Shown here piece by piece: positions 30,905 to 41,870 of a stretch of DNA of 64,000 nucleotides. The notes under the pieces were generated by a model. It had not been told where the DNA came from and searched no databases. It was given only the letters and a program-made list of their open reading frames with translations. A program made the position numbers and the translations under genes. How positions within the stretch are numbered: the first letter of the stretch is position 1; the number at the start of each line of letters is the position of its first letter. Source of the DNA: Adiantum capillus-veneris (lineage: Eukaryota; Streptophyta; Polypodiopsida; Polypodiales; Pteridaceae); assembly GCA_014529385.2 (NCBI GenBank), contig CM043949.1, forward strand, positions 109,893,977 through 109,957,976, written 5' to 3'.

Positions 30905-31493
30905 CGGCAGCCCTGCTTCATCCCAATAGTGGAGTGAACCGGTGTAAATAGTCCCTTAGAGTTGCGTACATGCCCTACTACTGATCTGTACAATGCCATG
31001 ATCCCCCTAATGAGCTCTGTGGGTACTCCTATCTCTTGTAATTTGCGCATCAATCTAGCTCTAGGTACTGTGTCAAAGGCTTTGCAGAAGTCCACAAAGC
31101 TACAATAGATCCGTCTCCCATGAGATTTGCCCTCCTCGATGATGGCCCTGAGTGTCAAGATATGGTCAAGAGTAGAAAAGCCTCTCCTGAACCTTGCTTG
31201 CCCAGCTACATGCATTCCTTCCCTCTCTGCCCATCTACTCAACTGCTGCTCAAGAATGGATGCGTACAACCGTGCCAGTGTGTGTCCAATCATGATAGTG
31301 CGATAATTCCCAGGCTCCTTAGGGTCTCCTGACTTGAAGATAGGTACAATCGTAGATAGACTCCAAATATCATGCAAGCCCTCACACATGTCTTTGTTAG
31401 TAGATCTTTGGCATGCATGAAATGCTCAGCCACTAAGCCATCATGATCATATGCTCTCCCAGTCCTCATCCTGTTAATGGCTTTCTTCACCAT
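30905..31493 (-). pseudogene. LINE reverse transcriptase, N-terminal half
   Basis: RT fingers/palm: MRTGRAYDHDGLVAEHFMHA (31493-31390), frameshift near 31390, then LSTIVPIFKSGDPKEPGNYR, FVDFCKAFDTVPRARLMRKL (catalytic Asp of motif A) and STIGMKQGC. The Asp is kept. Two frameshifts inactivate it. Confidence 0.85.
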
Positions 31494-31637
31494 CTCAGCG
31501 ATGAAAAAAGCACATGTGTGTGGGCATGGATCGGGGGGCTTGGGAAGGGGCGACTATCTAGGTACTGTGTACAAAGATGATGCGTATTGACCCCAGGTCT
31601 TTGTAGAGGTAACGACAGGGGGGGGGAGGGGGGGGGA

Positions 31638-32414
31638 CTACTCATGAAAGAGCCACCATGCCTCATGCGAGTCTTGACTCAAGAATAGCTGGTATAGATC
31701 CTGCTCTAGTAGAGCCAAAAATGCCCTCTTCTCCCCGCTGCACCAGGCATCAGAAGTCAATCTGTGACTGTCTGTGAGTGATGTCCCCCAAAAGCACCTC
31801 CCTCTGAAGTCTAGCTCTAGTATGGCAGCATTCCTCATCATACCAATTGTTCCGAGGCATGCTCCTTGAACGACGTCTCTGCTCAGGCTGGGTGTGTGGG
31901 TATGCCTCTGTGCTGCCGCATCATGTAATGTCTGTGTCAGTATAGTAGTAAGCTCCTCCAGAGGTTGCCCTGGTTCCTCAGTGCATAAGCGTCTGTAGAT
32001 CTCGTCTATGTATACAGAATCTGTTTCCCGCGTGAAGGTGTAGCGAGTAGGGGCTGCTACCCGTGGCCTGTGTGCTACAATGAATTGGAAGGAGATGGTC
32101 ATCGACAAAAGAGCATGATCCACTGCCACCTCAACCAGTCTGGGCCCAACTGTGAGATCCTGGATACTAGAGATGAGACTTGGCTGTGCCATGACATAAT
32201 CCACTGTGCTGGCTCCATGTCTATGTGGTAAGCATGTTAAACCTCCCACAGGCAGAAAATCTCTGTAGGCCATTCAAGATGGCCAGTCCATGTGCAGTGC
32301 CCATGTCTATCAGGTATCACCCATACTCAGTATATTCCACATCTTGTGATAGTCTGGACATGCCCGTCTCTACAACATCTAGCTCTCTCAACATCTCCTT
32401 TGAAGTATCATAAA
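31638..32414 (-). pseudogene. LINE endonuclease C-terminal end and linker
   Basis: Begins at the gypsy B insertion site. IDMGTAHGLAILNGLQRF (about 32310-32255, other frame), then LPHRHGASTVDYVMAQPSLI with the conserved S-T-V-D-Y and following His (VDHALLSM), all features of the EEP nuclease C-terminus. The linker to the RT follows. A G-rich run (about 31617-31634) sits at its 3' edge. Confidence 0.82.
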
Positions 32415-34016
32415 TGTCATAAAAATCAATATCTAATTCTCCTAAATGATTTTCTCATATTAAACTGATCATTTAATGTGGGGAAGTGCCAGGGGAGAAA
32501 AAGCTAGAATATTGGTTAAGCTAGCAGACCGGCCACAATAGGGATCCAAAGGAGGGAAAATACGGATCCAAAGGGGGGGCCATCTGCAAAAGAGCCATGT
32601 GCAACAATGGGCTAAAAAGACCCTAAGGTTCAGCCCATTAAGACTTCCAAAATGCTAAGGTTCCAAAATTCAAAGGTTGTGTCCAAAGGTCAACCCTAGG
32701 GAAAATTGGATGCTTTGTGTGTGCCCTAAAAGTCTTTGCACATCCCTACATGGGAGGGGGCGAGCCCTAAAGGTAGGGGATGAGAGAGAAATCCACACAC
32801 ACACACACACACACACACACAGGCTCCCTTTACACAAAGGGAATGAGGGACACATGTCAGCTCCCTAGGCCAGATGCCCACAAGGTGTGCCCAATTTCTA
32901 TTGGATGAACCTTGAAGTGGACCAATGAGAATTAAGCTAGAGTAAATCTAGTTTAATTAATTTAAAAACATTTAATAAAAGAAACCAATGAGAATTAAGT
33001 CTCCTAGAAGAATATTGGGCAGTCTCCCAAGGGGTCCAATGAGCATTCAGGAGCCCCATGGCTTGCCTGATTCCTATTGGCCAGGAGGCAAAGGGGTCCA
33101 ATGAGAGTTTAGTTTAATTATTTAATTACCTAAAGCTCTCACAAAAGGGGAAAGGGGGACACATGTCAGAAGGCTATCACTTATGCTGCTTAATTGTAAT
33201 TGGCTTGACTTGGGGAGGGCCAATGAGGCTTCAACAAGAGCAATTAGCAAAAGGGCTCGCCCAAGAGAGAGAGGGGGGCTGATTTTTGCAAGGCATTATC
33301 ACACACACACTCACACAAGCTCAGGTGTGAAGAAAGAGAAGACTATCTCTTCCCAAGCTTTAATGGAGAACTCATCACCTACTCTAAGCTTGTGAGATAG
33401 AAGCCTACATCAACACTCTCTTGGCATGTGGATGCAAATCCAACCAAGAGCCAAGCTTCAATGCATGCTCATCTCCTCTACCAAGCTAATTACTAAGCTA
33501 AGGTATGCTACATATGAGTGATTATGTGAGCAGATGTACATCTTTCTCGTAAGATACTCCTTCTTCCTCTCAATCTACTCTCATACCCTGCTAGCTCTCA
33601 CCATCTTCGAAGGTGTGTGAGGTCTTGGGTCTGATAATGGGGATAATTCAAGTTGTGTTTGTTAAAGTGTTTTGCTTAGTGCATGAAGTTTCCATCTTCA
33701 TTGCACTAGCTAGTCTTGAAGGAACACAAAGAATTGTATTGTACAATGTCTCTCTTGATGGGAGAAACCATAATACAAAGCCTTTTGGAGGGGGGACCAG
33801 CTCCATGAAAATCCGGTCCTCAACTGTTGTCAATAGCTTAATTGCTCTCTCTTTTGAAAGTATTGTCGATGCTATCTAACTGGGTGTTATGCTTTTTGTT
33901 GCTCTCTCCACCCAAGCACTCTTGTAATTCTCATTAGGAATCTATTCTAATGAAATGCCCACTATGTTCATGCTAATTTCCGCTACACATAAGTTATTAG
34001 GCCATTAAATGTTACA
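32415..34016 (+). repeat. 5' LTR of gypsy copy B
   Basis: 1602 bp, TGTCATAAAAATC...ATGTTACA, containing a (CA)n microsatellite at about 32793-32821. It holds several CCAAT-type boxes in both orientations at about 32920-33230, a pattern that could matter for promoter activity. Confidence 0.95.
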
Positions 34017-34433
34017 TTGGTATCAGAGCACAAGGTTTCTCTTTTCTTGCTCAAGAAGGGAGGTCCTCAAGCTAGCTACAAATGGTTGGTATTATTAATT
34101 GCCTGTGAGTAAGTAGAATAGGGATTTTTCAGCCTTGCAGTGTGCCTACCTTTGTGCAGTTAACGGGGCATCACCGTCGAGAGCTATGGTCTTAATAGTG
34201 GAGTCCTACGGGGCTTGCCTATGGCTTAACCATTATTGAGCTATTAGAAGCTTGACTGGAGCCGGTGCTGTTTTGGTGTCGAAAGACCCTCTCTTCTATT
34301 CCTTGCAATTAATGGTATTCGAGCTGCGGGTACAGTAGCTTGAGTGCTTTTTCTAAAGGGGTAAAGAGGAGTAGCAACTAGGGCTTGAAGTGCCAAAGTA
34401 CACCTAAAAAGTTTACACTTAAAAGTTGTTAGA

Positions 34434-34835
34434 ATGGCTGACAATAGTAAAGAGAGTGAAATTAATGTTGATAACTTTGATTTTGCTCATGAACAAGCTA
34501 CTAATGATGCTTTAATGCTTGTTAACTATCTTGTTTCTAGGCTTCAACAAGCCATGGGCAATCCATCTCTCCAAAGTGAAGTGCAACGGCAGCTCCGTGC
34601 TCACGGGATTCTCCAAGCTCATCACCATGACGAGAGAACACCTAGGAAGCCTCCTTGTGAGACTACCAAAAGAGGTCTCTCTCTGATTCGGGAAGAAGAA
34701 GAGAATCCATATGAAGGGCTCAAGAATTTACTTCTTGATGATGCATCTCCTTCCCAAAGGAGAACTCAAGAGCCTCCACCGAAGGAACGAGAAAGAAGCG
34801 AGTCTCCCGCCACCTCGGCGGAGATGGCTCCATGA
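34434..34835 (+). pseudogene. Gypsy copy B: Gag N-terminus up to a premature stop
   Basis: 134 codons from ATG 34434 (MADNSKESEINVDNFDFAHE), ending at TGA 34833-34835 just after EMAP. Copy A reads Arg at this point, so the stop is a single C-to-T change of a CGA codon. The same frame stays open through the basic Ser/Arg linker into the downstream Gag-Pol ORF, so this is one nonsense mutation in a single polyprotein. Confidence 0.88.
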
Positions 34836-37547
34836 AGACAGCGGGCTAAACGCTCTCCATCACCACCAAAGCGGAGAAGACCATCACACTCTTCTCCACA
34901 CCATAATTCAAAGAGGGATGATAAAAAGCAAGAGAAGAAAAAGGCGAGAAAGAGGTCACCCTCTTCTCCACCTTCTTCAAATTCTTCACCTTTTGAAGAA
35001 AGTGATGGTGCAACCTTTGAACCATCAAAAAGAAGAGGCCATAGGAAATCCTATGCGGCATGGAAGAGGTCGTCCAAGTTGAAGAAATTCAAAGAGGGAG
35101 GGAAGAGCATCTCTTTCCTTACCTATGATGGTACCTTTGGTGCTACGGACAAAGTCTTGGCCTTTATCCAACAATTCGATGCGGCGTTTGGAGATGAGGG
35201 CTTCACGGAGTCCTCTAAGCTACGCCATGTAGCTATGCACTTTCAAAAGTCCGCCAGACAATGGTGGTCTAGCCTACGAGCCAACAGTGAAGCTCCACGA
35301 ACATGGAAGGCTTTAAGAGCTTCCATAGTGAACCAGTTTTTGGCCACCGATGCCAAAGACAAAGTACTCACCGAATGGCGAAGCTTAAAGCTCTCTCCCA
35401 ATGAATCCATCCACAAATATGTAGACAAGTTTTGGGACTTACAACTCAAAGCCACTGTCTTCAAAAATTTGGATTTTGGAGAGAAAAAGCATCAATTTTG
35501 TGCGGGCTTAACCAAAGAAATGGCGGAGTATGTCAACTCCCAAAGACCACGTACCATATCGGCGGTAATACACCACACTATGGTCGCCTCTCGAATCAAT
35601 TTCCAAATGGGGGCAAAAAGAAATAATAAGCCCCCGGAAAATAAGGGTTCTAATGAGCCTAAGGGGAAGGACAATGTCCAAAAGTCTCCTAAGGGCAACT
35701 CCAACAAAGCTAAAGAGAAGGGAGTTTACAAAGGTAAGAATAAACTCTCTTCTGAAGAGCTTGAGCGTTATCGTAAGGATAACCGGTGTTTCAAGTGTGG
35801 CAAACAAGGGCATGCGTACCACGCTTGTCCCCAAAAGAACAACCGCCAAGATCCTCCTAGAGCTTCCTTGGTTGAAATCCAAGAGGAGGAGACTCACCAA
35901 ACTCACCACAAAGGATCTCCTCTATGCCATGCTTGGGGAAAGGTAAGAGAACATGATGCTTTTATTCTCTTTGACCCTGGTTCCACTCACAATTTTATAT
36001 CTATAGAGTTGGCCACCAAGCTAGGAGTACAATCCTACGAGATGGGAGATGTCCTACCCGCCGACAGTGCCTTCAAGGGGCAAGAAGCTTCAGTCACTCA
36101 CTTAATCAGGAAATTGAGGCTTCATGTCCAAGGCTATGTGGACAAAGAGGACTTCTTTATCTCTCCTCTCAAGCATGAGGATGTAATCCTAGGGGCACCA
36201 TGGTTTGACCGCCTGGCTGCCGATGTTAAATTTCCTGAAAGGAGAATCTCCTTTAAGTTCAGGGAAAAAGACATGTATATAGATGCTAAGGAAATGGGTA
36301 ACACCATCCCCATTGTACATACACCAGCTTTCAACAAGTCAATAAAGAGCTCTATTTCCGTGTACATGATTTTTGTTAAAGACTCTCAAAATGAACCTAA
36401 TGCTTTAGCAAAAGAAAATAAAAGCAACCAAAAGGAATTAGAGTTATCCAATTTTCTCAAGGGGTTTCAAGATGTTTTTATTGACGACATCCCTTGTGAG
36501 CTACCTCCTAAACGAGGTAATGATGACCATGCAATTGAACTTCTTCCAGGAAGTTCACCGCCTAATAAACCTCCTTATAGAGTTTCTCAAGCTCAACAAG
36601 AGGAGATTATGCGGAAAGTGCATGAGTTAGTTGAGAAGGGTATGGTTAGGCCAAGCTCATCTCCATTTTGCTCACCTGTGCTATTAGTGCAAAAGAAAGA
36701 CGGCACATATCGTATGTGTGTCGACTATAGAGCACTAAATAGGATCACTATCAAGAATAGGTTTCCCGTTCCACGGGTAGAAGACCTATTTGATAAGCTA
36801 CAAGGATCGACCTACTTCAGTAGGGTTGACCTAAAAAGTGGCTATCATCAAATAAGGATAGTTGATCAAGACATTGTAAAGACCGCATTTCGTACTACAT
36901 TTGGTCTTTACGAATACATTGTCATGCCTTTTGGCTTGACCAATGCACCAGCCACATTCAATCGCTTGATGGAGAAGCTGTTCAGGCCTCATCGAACCTT
37001 CACTGGAGTGTTCTTTGATGATATTATCATCTACTCTAATTCATTGGAGGAACACAAGCAACATCTCCAGGTAATATTTCAAGTTTTGAGAGAGAATAAA
37101 CTTTATGTTAATCGAAAGAAAAGTGAATTTTTCTTGCAAGAGATTCAGTATTTAGGTCACATTATCTCTCAAGATGGCATCCAAATGGATCCATCCAAGT
37201 TAGAGGTAATAAAAGGATGGCCTAAACCAAGGAATCTTCATGAACTAAGAAGCTTTATAGGTATGTGTGCATACTATAGACGCTTCATAGAAAAGTTCTC
37301 ACAAATTGCGGGACCAATACATGACCTAACAAAGAAAAGCGTTAGGTATACATGGTCTGCTAAGGAAAACAATGCTTTTGAAAAGCTTAAAGAAAAGCTT
37401 ATCTCTCAACGTGTGCTTACACTACCGGATCTCTCAAAACCATTTGAGGTCCAATGTGATGCTTGTGGTGATTGCCTTGGAGCTGTTTTGCTCCAAGAAG
37501 GGCACGCCATAGGCTATGAGAGTGAGTCGAAGGCTCGATCCTGTTGA
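34836..37547 (+). CDS. Gypsy copy B: Gag, protease, reverse transcriptase, start of RNase H
   Basis: Open frame in register with 34434. Domains: basic linker (34836-35080); Gag capsid domain (VLAFIQQFDAAFGDEGF...HFQKSARQWWSSLRA); CCHC knuckle CFKCGKQGHAYHAC (~35790); protease with FDPGSTHNFIS (~35970; Pro in place of the usual Ser/Thr in D-S/T-G); linker; RT with [43 protein letters not shown] and catalytic FFDDIIIYS (~37010); RNase H start FEVQCDACGDCLGAVLLQEG. The frame then shifts at a tandem GAGT duplication (about 37518-37527) and ends after a short false tail. Before the lesions this would be a single Gag-Pol protein. Confidence 0.95.
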   Translation, partial: RQRAKRSPSPPKRRRPSHSSPHHNSKRDDKKQEKKKARKRSPSSPPSSNSSPFEESDGATFEPSKRRGHRKSYAAWKRSSKLKKFKEGGKSISFLTYDGTFGATDKVLAFIQQFDAAFGDEGFTESSKLRHVAMHFQKSARQWWSSLRANSEAPRTWKALRASIVNQFLATDAKDKVLTEWRSLKLSPNESIHKYVDKFWDLQLKATVFKNLDFGEKKHQFCAGLTKEMAEYVNSQRPRTISAVIHHTMVASRINFQMGAKRNNKPPENKGSNEPKGKDNVQKSPKGNSNKAKEKGVYKGKNKLSSEELERYRKDNRCFKCGKQGHAYHACPQKNNRQDPPRASLVEIQEEETHQTHHKGSPLCHAWGKVREHDAFILFDPGSTHNFISIELATKLGVQSYEMGDVLPADSAFKGQEASVTHLIRKLRLHVQGYVDKEDFFISPLKHEDVILGAPWFDRLAADVKFPERRISFKFREKDMYIDAKEMGNTIPIVHTPAFNKSIKSSISVYMIFVKDSQNEPNALAKENKSNQKELELSNFLKGFQDVFIDDIPCELPPKRGNDDHAIELLPGSSPPNKPPYRVSQAQQEEIMRKVHELVEKGMVRPSSSPFCSPVLLVQKKDGTYRMCVDYRALNRITIKNRFPVPRVEDLFDKLQGSTYFSRVDLKSGYHQIRIVDQDIVKTAFRTTFGLYEYIVMPFGLTNAPATFNRLMEKLFRPHRTFTGVFFDDIIIYSNSLEEHKQHLQVIFQVLRENKLYVNRKKSEFFLQEIQYLGHIISQDGIQMDPSKLEVIKGWPKPRNLHELRSFIGMCAYYRRFIEKFSQIAGPIHDLTKKSVRYTWSAKENNAFEKLKEKLISQRVLTLPDLSKPFEVQCDACGDCLGAVLLQEGHAIGYESESKARSC

Positions 37548-39294
37548 GCAAGCTCTAGGCATATACGAAAAGGAACTCCTTGCAGTTCTACATGCCTTAG
37601 ACTCATGGAAGCACTATTTATTGGGGACTCCTTTCATTCTACGAACGGATCACCAAAGTCTTAAGTACTTCATGACGCGGAGCAAGCTCTCCGACAAACA
37701 AATGAGGTGGACAAATTTCCTTTTGCAATTTCATTTTCATATTGCTCACATTGCTGGCAAGCACAATCAAGTAGCCGATGCACTCTCAAGACGGCCGAGA
37801 GTGAATGCGGTTTCCATAGCAACTCACAATGATCTATCTTCAATGATAGATGAGTATGCTATTGATTCCGACTTTAGAGATGTGATTTCAGCCCTGGCAT
37901 TAGGGAAGAAAGAAGAACCATTCACTTTACAATATGGTTATCTTCTCTATGGCAATAGACTATGCGTCACTAACTCACTACGTGAGAAAGTAATGTATGA
38001 ATCTCATGCTCCACCTTATGCGGGGCATAGAGGCATTCAGTCTACCTTAAAGGGAATTGAAACATATTTCTATTGGCCTACCATGAAAGTGAACATACAA
38101 GAGTATGTTTCCAAATGTGTGGTATGCCAAAAGACAAAATTTGATAGAGTGAAGCAACTTGGATTGCTTCAACCCTTGCCAATCCCTAATTCACCATGGG
38201 AGAGCATATCCATGGATTTTATCTTTGGATTGCCTAAGTCTATCCATGGGAATACGGGAATATGGACGATAGTAGACAGGTTTAGTAAACAAGCTCATTT
38301 TATACGTGTCAAAAAGACTATCAAAGCCCATCAAATGGCAACCCTCTTCATTTCACAAATCTTCAAGTACCATGGCTTGCCAATGTCCATAGTGTCGGAT
38401 AGAGATCCTAGAATGAACAGTAATTTCTGGAAGGGTCTCTTTGAGAATTTAGGGACAAGGCTAAACTTCTCTTCGGCCTATCATCCACAAACGGATGGCC
38501 AAAGTGAAATAGCTAACCTAACCATTCTCGATCTACTAAAAGCCTATGTAACGGAAGTAGATCAAAGATACCAATGGGAGAAGTACTTACCCTTAGTGGA
38601 GTATGCTTACAATAACACTGTACATACTTCCACGGGAAAAGCACCTTTCGAGGTAATTGAGGGAAGATCAAAAAGTCCCTTGCTACTTAAGGTACATGGG
38701 AAGATCTTCGCTGCAGATGAGTATAGCCGAGACCTACAAGAGTCTTTCCAAAAGATTAAGGATGCTATCTCTATCTTACAACAAAGGCAAAAGGCTGCTG
38801 CTGACAAGCACAGAAGAGCCCAAGCCTTTAAAGAAAACGATTGGGTCTTGTTAAAGTTTCCCAAGGCTCGATTAAGGCACACAACAGGCAAGAATCCTAC
38901 GGGCCACAAAAAGTACTATGCTAAACTAGCAAAAAGGTACTATGGTCCCTTCCAGATTCTTAGGCCAATCAACGAGATGGCCTATCAACTCAAGTTGCCC
39001 AATCATTGGCTCATACACAATGCTTTCCATGTGAGCCTATTAAAGCCTTACAAAGGAGAGCCACCTCAAGAACCAACTATTGAAGACCCACCGGAGATCG
39101 AGGACCAAGAGGAGGTTCTGCAGCCCGAGTCCATTCTCCGACATGAAGACAAGGTATTAAGAGGCGGTAAGACTATCCGACGATATCTTATTAAGTTTAA
39201 GAATTATCCTTTTGAAGATGCTAGATGGATGCAAGGAATACAATTAAAGGATAACCTAAACCTTGTCAATGCTTACAATGCTTCCCAAGAGTAA
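37528..39294 (+). CDS. Gypsy copy B: RNase H, integrase, chromodomain-like tail
   Basis: Continuation of Pol in the +1 frame; true homology starts at SRRLDPVEQALGIYEKELLA. RNase H end (HSWKHYLLG region and HNQVADALSRRPR), HHCC finger (HAPPYAGHRG...CVVCQKTK), integrase DDE core with D in SMDFIFGLP, D in SDRDPRMNSNFW, E in TDGQSE, a GPFQILRP/LKLPNHWLIHNAF C-terminal domain, and a chromodomain-like block RRYLIKFKNYPFEDARWM. No internal stop. Confidence 0.95.
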   Translation, partial: RRLDPVEQALGIYEKELLAVLHALDSWKHYLLGTPFILRTDHQSLKYFMTRSKLSDKQMRWTNFLLQFHFHIAHIAGKHNQVADALSRRPRVNAVSIATHNDLSSMIDEYAIDSDFRDVISALALGKKEEPFTLQYGYLLYGNRLCVTNSLREKVMYESHAPPYAGHRGIQSTLKGIETYFYWPTMKVNIQEYVSKCVVCQKTKFDRVKQLGLLQPLPIPNSPWESISMDFIFGLPKSIHGNTGIWTIVDRFSKQAHFIRVKKTIKAHQMATLFISQIFKYHGLPMSIVSDRDPRMNSNFWKGLFENLGTRLNFSSAYHPQTDGQSEIANLTILDLLKAYVTEVDQRYQWEKYLPLVEYAYNNTVHTSTGKAPFEVIEGRSKSPLLLKVHGKIFAADEYSRDLQESFQKIKDAISILQQRQKAAADKHRRAQAFKENDWVLLKFPKARLRHTTGKNPTGHKKYYAKLAKRYYGPFQILRPINEMAYQLKLPNHWLIHNAFHVSLLKPYKGEPPQEPTIEDPPEIEDQEEVLQPESILRHEDKVLRGGKTIRRYLIKFKNYPFEDARWMQGIQLKDNLNLVNAYNASQE

Positions 39295-39595
39295 GCAAAT
39301 GTTAAAAATAAACAAAGTTTTTGTCTTATAAGACTCTCTTTTTCTTTATTTGTGCACAAAAATGAAGTAGTATGCATGCTTAGATCATGTTTGTGGAGAC
39401 GACGTCTCCCAAACACCAAGTAGAGCTTGTCACTCTACTACGGAAGACTGATAGGACTAATGTGTAGACATGCTTGCGGTAGCCTTAGGCTCTCAAGCGC
39501 CAAATGGACTAGTCATCCATTGTAAGAAAAGGACTCATGAATATGCTTTATCTTCTCTCTAGTCGAGGACGACTATGATTTCAAGAGAGAGGTAA

Positions 39596-41187
39596 TGTCA
39601 TAATAATCAATATCTAATTCTCCTAAATGATTTTCTCATATTAAACTGATCATTTAATGTGGGGAAGTGCCAGGGGAGAAAAAGCTAGAATATTGGTTAA
39701 GCTAGCAGACCGGCCACAGTAGGGATCCAAAGGAGGGAAAATACGGATCCAAAGGGGGGGCCATCTGCAAAAGAGCCATGTGCAACAATGGGCTAAAAAG
39801 ACCCTAAGGTTCAGCCCATTAAGACTTCCAAAATGCTAAGGTTGCAAAATTCAAAGGTTGTGTCCAAAGGTCAACCCTAGGGAAAATTGGATGCTTTGTG
39901 TGTGCCCTAAAAGTCTTTGCACATCCCTACATGGGAGGGGCCGAGCCCTAAAGGTAGGGGATGAGAGAGAAAGCCACACACACACACACACAGGCTCCCT
40001 TTACACAAAGGGAATGAGGGACACATGTCAGCTCCCTAGGCCAGATGCCCACAAGGTGTGCCCAATTTCTATTGGATGACCCTTGAAGTGGACCAATGAG
40101 AATTAAGCTAGAGTAAATCTAGTTTAATTAATTTAAAAACATTTAATAAAAGAAACCAATGAGAATTAAGTCTCCTAGAAGACTATTGGGCAGTCTCCCA
40201 AGGGGTCTAATGAGCATTTAGGAGCCCCATGGCTTGCCTGATTCCTATTGGCCAGGAGGAAAAGGGGTCCAATGAGAGTTTAGTTTAATTATTTAATTAC
40301 CTAAAGCTCTCACAAAAGGGGAAAGGGGGACACATGTCAGAAGGCTATCACTTATGCTGCTTAATTGTAATTGGCTTGACTTGGGGAGGGCCAATGAGGC
40401 TTCAACAAGAGCAATTAGCAAGAGGGCTCGCCCAAGAGAGAGAGGGGGGCTGATTTTTGCAAGGCATTATCACACACACACTCACACAAGCTCAGGTGTG
40501 AAGAAAGAGAAGACTATCTCTTCCCAAGCTTTAATGGAGAACTCATCACCTACTCCAAGCTTGTGAGATAGAAGCCTACATCAACACTCTCTTGGCATGT
40601 GGATGCAAATCCAACCAAGAGCCAAGCTTCAATGCATGCTCATCTCCTCTACCAAGATAGTTACTAAGCTAAGCTATGCTACATATGAGTGATTATGTGA
40701 GGAGATGTACATCTTTCTCGTAAGATACTCCTTCTTCCTCTCAATCTACTCTCATACCCTGCTAGCTCTCACCATCTTCGAAGGTGTGTGAGGTCTTGGG
40801 TCTGAGAACGGGGATAATTCAAGTTGTGTTTGTTAAAGTGTTTTGCTTAGTGCATGAAGTTTCCATCTTCATTGCACTAGCTAGTCTTGAAGGAACACAA
40901 AGAATTGTATTGTACAATGTCTCTCTTGATGGGAGAAACCATAATACAAAGCCTTTTGGAGGGGGGACCGGCTCCATGAAAATCCGGTCCTCAATTGTTG
41001 TCAATAGCTTAATTGCTCTCTCTTTTGAAAGTATCGTCGATGCTATCTAACTGGGTGTTATGCTTTTTGTTGCTCTCTCCACCCAAGCACTCTTGTAATT
41101 CTCATTAGGAATCTATTCTAATGAAATGCCCACTATGTTCATGATAATTTCCGCTACACATAAGTTATTAGGCCATTAAATGTTACA
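39596..41187 (+). repeat. 3' LTR of gypsy copy B
   Basis: 1592 bp, same termini as the 5' LTR, shorter CA tract (about 39975-39991). Followed by ATAAA. Confidence 0.96.
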
Positions 41188-41192
41188 ATAAA

Positions 41193-41870
41193 ACATTGTC
41201 TGGTGATGGGCAGTCCTAGCATTGAAGTACCCTAGAATGATAATGTCACCATCTCTAGAGAACTCGCATATGTCATCATCCAAAATAGAAAAGGGGGAAT
41301 GTCCTTTGGGTGATGGATAGACTGACGTACTCGAGGGAAAGTAGCAAACAGCAATGTAAAGATATCTGCCTGTCTCTGCTCTCAATCTCACCCACATCTA
41401 CCTAGCCTGCTCATCCTTGTGGGCTTTATGTATCAATGGCTGCAAATCCTCTCTAAATAACACTGCCACTCCCCCTGAGCCCCATCCTCTGTGCTCTGAT
41501 CGTGTCTCTTGTCTGTAAGCTGTCTCCCATCTGTAGCCACTGATGTGAGGCATGGATTGCCCAGGGGCCTGATGTGTCTTAGAGTAGAGGATGATGTCTA
41601 TTCTAGTAGACTATCCTCAAAAGCACTCACATCAAGACGCATAGATCCATTACAATTCTAGGCAGCAACTTTGAGTGTGGTCCCATAAGTCTCACATCGT
41701 CATGTGGAGCGTCGCTCCAGTATTACCACTCTTCCATCTCGGTAAAATGCAATCTTGCCTTTTCCCCTTGCCGCTCTAATCTCTGGCATTACCTCCTACA
41801 TATGAGCAATCTGCGAGAGGGTAAGATCATCCCTCACGTGCGTTCAAGACATGTTTGTAAAACCCCTTAT
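41193..41870 (-). mobile_element. LINE, 5' part with endonuclease N-terminus
   Basis: Other half of the LINE split by gypsy copy B. On the reverse strand: VAA-NCNGSMRLDVSAFEDSL (start of the EEP fold), SEHRGWGSGGVAVLFREDLQ, ETGRYLYIAVCYFPSSTS, and DGDIIILGYFNAR, where the usual nuclease motif is GDFNAR (Asp replaced by Tyr), ending at the ATAAA insertion site. Stops (e.g. near 41402, 41610) and frame changes show decay. The 5' limit is uncertain, about 41870. Confidence 0.82.

Larger units (their letters stand above)
29022..32414 (-). mobile_element. LINE (non-LTR retrotransposon), 3' part
   Basis: Reverse-strand element: end of the EEP endonuclease, linker, reverse transcriptase with YGDD, and a C-terminal CCHC finger (zf-RVT type). 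Its 5' endonuclease half is at 41193-41870; gypsy copy B is inserted between, flanked by ATAAA. The 3' end lies near 29022 next to subtilase sequence, without a long poly(A). The coding frame is broken in several places, so the element is dead. Confidence 0.88.
32415..41187 (+). mobile_element. Ty3/gypsy chromovirus-like element, copy B (nearly intact)
   Basis: Complete: 5' LTR 32415-34016, primer-binding site TTGGTATCAGAGC (34017-34029), a Gag-Pol frame with two lesions (34434-37547 and 37516-39294), polypurine TTTCAAGAGAGAGG before the 3' LTR 39596-41187. A perfect 5-bp target duplication ATAAA is at 32410-32414 and 41188-41192. It interrupts the endonuclease domain of the LINE. By eye the LTRs differ at about 20 positions over ~1.6 kb plus microsatellite length, so insertion is fairly recent. 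The two defects are a TGA in gag and a 4-bp duplication in RNase H. Confidence 0.97.

Noticed and set aside
33648..33833. 61-codon ORF found twice (also 40819-41004) with conserved sequence
   Set aside because: The two are the same position in the two LTRs of gypsy copy B, so conservation reflects LTR duplication, not a gene.
33613..33879. 88-codon ORF also repeated at 40784-41050
   Set aside because: LTR sequence of gypsy B; no protein domain, conserved only because of LTR identity.
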